From: Streptomyces sp. BK239
GTDB taxonomy: Bacteria; Actinomycetota; Actinomycetes; Streptomycetales; Streptomycetaceae
Assembly: GCF_004217285.1 (NCBI RefSeq)
Contig: NZ_SHKS01000004.1
Location: 124,001-188,000 of the forward strand
Length of the DNA: 64,000 bases
Reading direction: 5' to 3'
Below the pieces are notes generated by a model. The model was not told where the DNA came from. It did no database searches and saw nothing but the letters and a program-made list of their open reading frames with translations. Numbering within the stretch: the first letter of the stretch is position 1; every line of letters begins with the position of its first letter. Below, piece after piece: positions 61,186 through 64,000 of this stretch. The position numbers and the translations under genes are program-made.

Positions 61186-62910
61186 ATGAACCCCACGTTC
61201 GCCGTGCCCGCCGTCGCCCTCGTCGTCGTGGCGACGGTCCTCGTCGGCGCCTTCGGCCTGCGCATCTCCCGCACCACCTCCGACTTCTACGTCGCCTCCC
61301 GCACCGTCGGCCCCCGCCTCAACGCCGCCGCCATCAGCGGTGAATACCTCTCCGCCGCCTCCTTCCTCGGCATCGCCGGACTGGTTCTCGTCCAGGGCCC
61401 CGACATGCTCTGGTACCCGGTCGGCTACACCGCCGGCTACCTCGTCCTGCTCCTCTTCGTCGCCGCCCCGCTGCGCCGCTCCGGCGCCTACACCCTCCCC
61501 GACTTCGCCGAGGCACGCCTCGCCTCCCCGGCCGTCAGACGCCTCGCCGGCGCGTTCGTCGTCGGCGTCGGCTGGCTCTACCTGCTGCCCCAACTCCAGG
61601 GCGCCGGACTGACGTTGACGGTCCTCACCGGAGCGCCCGACTCACTCGGCGGACTGATCGTCGCCGTCGTCGTCACCGCGACCGTCGCCGCCGGCGGCAT
61701 GCGCAGCATCACCTTCGTGCAGGCCTTCCAGTACTGGCTCAAGCTCACCGCCCTGCTCGTCCCGGCCCTCTTCCTGGTCCTCGCCTGGCAGGGCGACGGC
61801 GCCCCCCGGCACGCCTTCGCCGAACCGCCCGCCTTCCGCGAACAGCGCACCGTCCGCGTCGACGACACCCTCGACCTCCGGCTGGCGGCGCCCCTCGCCG
61901 TGACGGTGACCGGCGCCGTCGACGGCCGCCGCCACGAGGCCGCAGAGCTCCGCCTCGCCGCCGGCGTCCACCGCGTCGAGGGCGGCACGCGCCTCACCTT
62001 CCCCGAGGGCTCCGCCGTCCCCGCCGCCGGCCGGGGCGACGGCGGCGGCATGTCCACCTCCCTCGCCGCCGGCCGCGAGGAACGCCCCCTGTACGCCACG
62101 TACGGGCTGATCCTCGCCACCTTCCTCGGCACCATGGGCCTGCCGCACGTCGTCGTCCGCTTCTACACCAGCCCGCACGGCGTCGCCGCCCGCCGCACCA
62201 CCGTCGCGGTCCTCGCCCTCGTCGGCGGCTTCTACGTGCTGCCGCCCCTCTACGGCGCCCTGGGCCGCCTCTACGCCCCGGAGCTCGCCCTCACCGGCGA
62301 CGCCGACGCCGCCGTCCTCCTGCTGCCGGACCGCGTGATCGGCGGCCTCGGCGGGGACCTGCTGGGCGCGCTGGTCGCCGGCGGGGCCTTCGCCGCGTTC
62401 CTGTCGACCGCGTCGGGCCTGACCATGGCCGTGGCCGGCGTCCTCGCCCAGGACGTACTGCCCGCCCGGGGCGTCGGCCACTTCCGGCTGGGCACCACAC
62501 TGGCCATGGCGGTGCCCCTCGCGGCGAGCCTGCTGGTCGGCGGACTCCCGGTGGCCGACGCGGTGGGGCTGGCCTTCGCCGTCTCCGCGTCCTCGTTCTG
62601 CCCGCTGCTCGTCCTCGGCATCTGGTGGCGGCGGCTCACCCCGCCCGGCGCCGCCGCCGGGATGCTCGTCGGCGGCGGCTCCGCCTTCGCCGCCGTCGCC
62701 GCGACCATGGCGGGCCTGCCCGTGACCGGCACCCCGCACGCCCTGCTGGCCTGGCCCGCCCTGTGGTCCGTGCCCCTGGGCTTCCTCACCATGATCCTCG
62801 TCTCCCTGGCCACCCCGGCCAGGGTCCCGGCCGGTACGGCGGCGATCCTGGCCCGCTTCCACCTGCCCGAGGAACTGCGCGCCGAGGAACTGCGGGAGGT
62901 GAGAGCGTGA
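61186..62910 (+). CDS. Sodium:solute symporter (monocarboxylate/acetate ActP/MctC-like) with extracytoplasmic insert
   Basis: A 574-residue symporter of the SSS family. The family core is clear: ISRTTSDFYVASRTVGPRLNAAAISGEYLSAASFLGIAGL at the N terminus (residues 26-65), YWLKLTALLVPALFLVLAW and the later segments from ATYGLILATFLGTMGLPHVVVRFYTSPHG to LVLGIWWRRLTPPGAAAGML. An insert of about 100 residues (about 200-300, with TVRVDDTLDLRLAAPLAVTV and VHRVEGGTRLTF) interrupts the usual short loop and looks like a small beta-rich domain outside the membrane. It overlaps the kinase start (GTGA). Substrate probably a short monocarboxylate, unconfirmed. Confidence 0.93.
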   Translation: MNPTFAVPAVALVVVATVLVGAFGLRISRTTSDFYVASRTVGPRLNAAAISGEYLSAASFLGIAGLVLVQGPDMLWYPVGYTAGYLVLLLFVAAPLRRSGAYTLPDFAEARLASPAVRRLAGAFVVGVGWLYLLPQLQGAGLTLTVLTGAPDSLGGLIVAVVVTATVAAGGMRSITFVQAFQYWLKLTALLVPALFLVLAWQGDGAPRHAFAEPPAFREQRTVRVDDTLDLRLAAPLAVTVTGAVDGRRHEAAELRLAAGVHRVEGGTRLTFPEGSAVPAAGRGDGGGMSTSLAAGREERPLYATYGLILATFLGTMGLPHVVVRFYTSPHGVAARRTTVAVLALVGGFYVLPPLYGALGRLYAPELALTGDADAAVLLLPDRVIGGLGGDLLGALVAGGAFAAFLSTASGLTMAVAGVLAQDVLPARGVGHFRLGTTLAMAVPLAASLLVGGLPVADAVGLAFAVSASSFCPLLVLGIWWRRLTPPGAAAGMLVGGGSAFAAVAATMAGLPVTGTPHALLAWPALWSVPLGFLTMILVSLATPARVPAGTAAILARFHLPEELRAEELREVRA

Positions 62911-64000
62911 GCGGCTTCCTCGCGGGCCTGTGCATCGCGATCCTGCCCTTCCTCGCCGCCGGCTTCTGGCTCGGCCGGCGCACCGCCCGCCCCGAGAGCC
63001 TCGGCGGCCTCGGCACCCCCGTCGAGCACGCCACCTTCGAGACCCTGCACACCGCCTCCCTCGCCGCGCCCCCGCTCAGGGCCGGCCTCACCGAGGAGAC
63101 CGCCCGCAGATCCGCCCGCCGGCTGCGCACCCTCCTCGGCACCGACGCCCTGTGCCTCACCGACCACCGGCAGGTCCTGGTCTGGGACGGCGTCGGCGCG
63201 CACCACCGCCGGGAGATCATGGCCCGGCTGGCCGGCCCGCTGGACACCGGCCGCGGCGAGGCCTTCCCGCTGACCTGCCGCACCCCCGACTGCCCCGTCC
63301 GCTGGGCCGTCGTCGCCCCGCTCACCGTGGACGACCGGGTCCACGGAGCCCTCGTCGCCTGCGCGCCCCGCGAGTCCGCCGTCCTCGTCCGCGCAGCCGG
63401 CGAGGTGGCCCGCTGGGTCAGCGTCCAGCTGGAACTGGCCGACCTCGACCGGTCCCGCACCCGGCTCATCGAGGCCGAGATCAAGGCCCTGCGCGCCCAG
63501 ATCTCCCCGCACTTCATCTTCAACTCGCTCGCGGTGATCGCCTCGTTCGTGCGCACCGACCCCGAACGCGCCCGCGAGCTGCTGCTGGAGTTCGCCGACT
63601 TCACCCGCTACTCGTTCCGCCGGCACGGCGACTTCACCACCCTCGCCGACGAACTCCACGCCATCGACCACTACCTGGCGCTGGTCCGCGCCCGCTTCGG
63701 CGACCGCCTAGCCGTCACCCTTCAGATCGCCCCCGAGGTGCTCCCGGTCACGCTGCCCTTCCTCTGCCTCCAGCCCCTGGTGGAGAACGCCGTCAAGCAC
63801 GGCCTGGAGGGCAAGGCCGGCACCTGTCACATCCGGATCACCGCCCAGGACACCGGCGCCGAGGCCCTCGTCGTCATCGAGGACGACGGGGCCGGCATGG
63901 ACCCCGACCTGCTGCGCCGCATCCTCGCGGGGGAGGTCAGCCCCTCCGGCGGCATCGGACTGTCCAACGTCGACGACCGGCTCCGCCAGGTGTACGGCGA
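62907..64000 (+). CDS. LytS/YpdA-type sensor histidine kinase (C-terminal end cut by window)
   Basis: A kinase whose first 365 residues are visible. An N-terminal helix (GFLAGLCIAILPFLAAGFWLG) is followed by a GAF-like domain (about 45-175) and the LytS-type His_kinase block (ALRAQISPHFIFNSLAVIASFVRT), which carries the phosphorylated histidine. The HATPase_c domain follows (LCLQPLVENAVKHGLEGK, then GGIGLSNVDDRLRQVYG) and is incomplete at base 64000. GTG 62907 overlaps the symporter stop. It is the cognate kinase of the LytTR regulator that heads the operon. The signal may be the symporter's substrate. Confidence 0.94.
   Translation, partial: MSGFLAGLCIAILPFLAAGFWLGRRTARPESLGGLGTPVEHATFETLHTASLAAPPLRAGLTEETARRSARRLRTLLGTDALCLTDHRQVLVWDGVGAHHRREIMARLAGPLDTGRGEAFPLTCRTPDCPVRWAVVAPLTVDDRVHGALVACAPRESAVLVRAAGEVARWVSVQLELADLDRSRTRLIEAEIKALRAQISPHFIFNSLAVIASFVRTDPERARELLLEFADFTRYSFRRHGDFTTLADELHAIDHYLALVRARFGDRLAVTLQIAPEVLPVTLPFLCLQPLVENAVKHGLEGKAGTCHIRITAQDTGAEALVVIEDDGAGMDPDLLRRILAGEVSPSGGIGLSNVDDRLRQVYG

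Overview
The window reads as Streptomyces chromosome. GC content is very high, third codon positions are almost always G or C, and GTG and TTG starts are common. The gene content is typical of the genus: a whiJ-type XRE/DUF397/ATP-binding trio, SpoIIE-type phosphatases, a tripeptidyl aminopeptidase and an NlpC/P60 hydrolase with a c-di-AMP riboswitch leader. From memory, the housekeeping order here (two-component/ABC block, purB, CNNM pair, biotin genes, urease genes, tap, ornithine aminotransferase) matches a conserved arm-proximal core stretch of S. coelicolor. I could not check this by search.

Layout. 1-3603: a NarL/LuxR-type two-component pair facing away from an ABC-2 exporter. 3661-6096: a small unknown gene, a Mug-type DNA glycosylase and purB. 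6195-10188: an SGNH hydrolase, two CNNM/CBS proteins in an overlapping operon, and a GNAT acetyltransferase. 10283-28565: an accessory lipid gene cluster (below). 28605-35219: a MacB-type ABC transporter, a secreted lipase and a LuxR-type regulator. 35228-39770: the biotin genes bioB-bioA-bioD, with bioF divergent. 39813-43961: the whiJ-type trio, the riboswitch-controlled NlpC/P60 protein, a catalytically dead ClpP paralogue and an orphan YefM-like antitoxin that share a divergent promoter. 44019-45835: a YhgE-like membrane protein and its divergent TetR regulator. 45963-50569: urease genes ureABC-F-G-D. 50709-57088: tap, a PlsC acyltransferase and two SpoIIE-type phosphatases. 57206-59912: an arginine/ornithine catabolic pair (ddaH-rocD) with an Lrp regulator. 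60016-64000: a LytTR/LytS system around a sodium:solute symporter, cut by the right edge.

The most interesting block is 10283-28565. It encodes a fatty acyl-AMP ligase overlapping (ATGA) a 2210-residue polyketide synthase, a crotonyl-CoA carboxylase/reductase, an antigen-85-like secreted esterase, an MmpL-type exporter, an MFS exporter, a sterol/lipid-type GT1 glycosyltransferase and a zinc-ribbon methyltransferase. The parts parallel mycobacterial mycolate assembly: FadD32 loading of Pks13, MmpL3 export and antigen 85 transfer. The synthase has a Pks13-like N-terminal carrier domain, KS, AT, a degenerate DH, an intact KR, a carrier domain, a second carrier-like domain that lacks its serine, and TE. 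Its AT carries the XAGH-type motif associated with ethyl/alkylmalonyl extenders, and a reductive carboxylase that could supply these sits next to it. I infer one condensation and one ketoreduction giving a 2-alkyl-3-hydroxy fatty acid (a small mycolate-like lipid) that is then glycosylated and exported or transferred. No dedicated regulator, phosphopantetheinyl transferase, acyl-CoA carboxylase subunit or mobility gene is seen in the cluster.

Other points of interest are a dead ClpP paralogue sharing TGTACA-type operators with an orphan YefM antitoxin, a Cys/His-rich repetitive tail on biotin synthase, a GlnR-like box before ureA, and a symporter with a roughly 100-residue extracytoplasmic insert.
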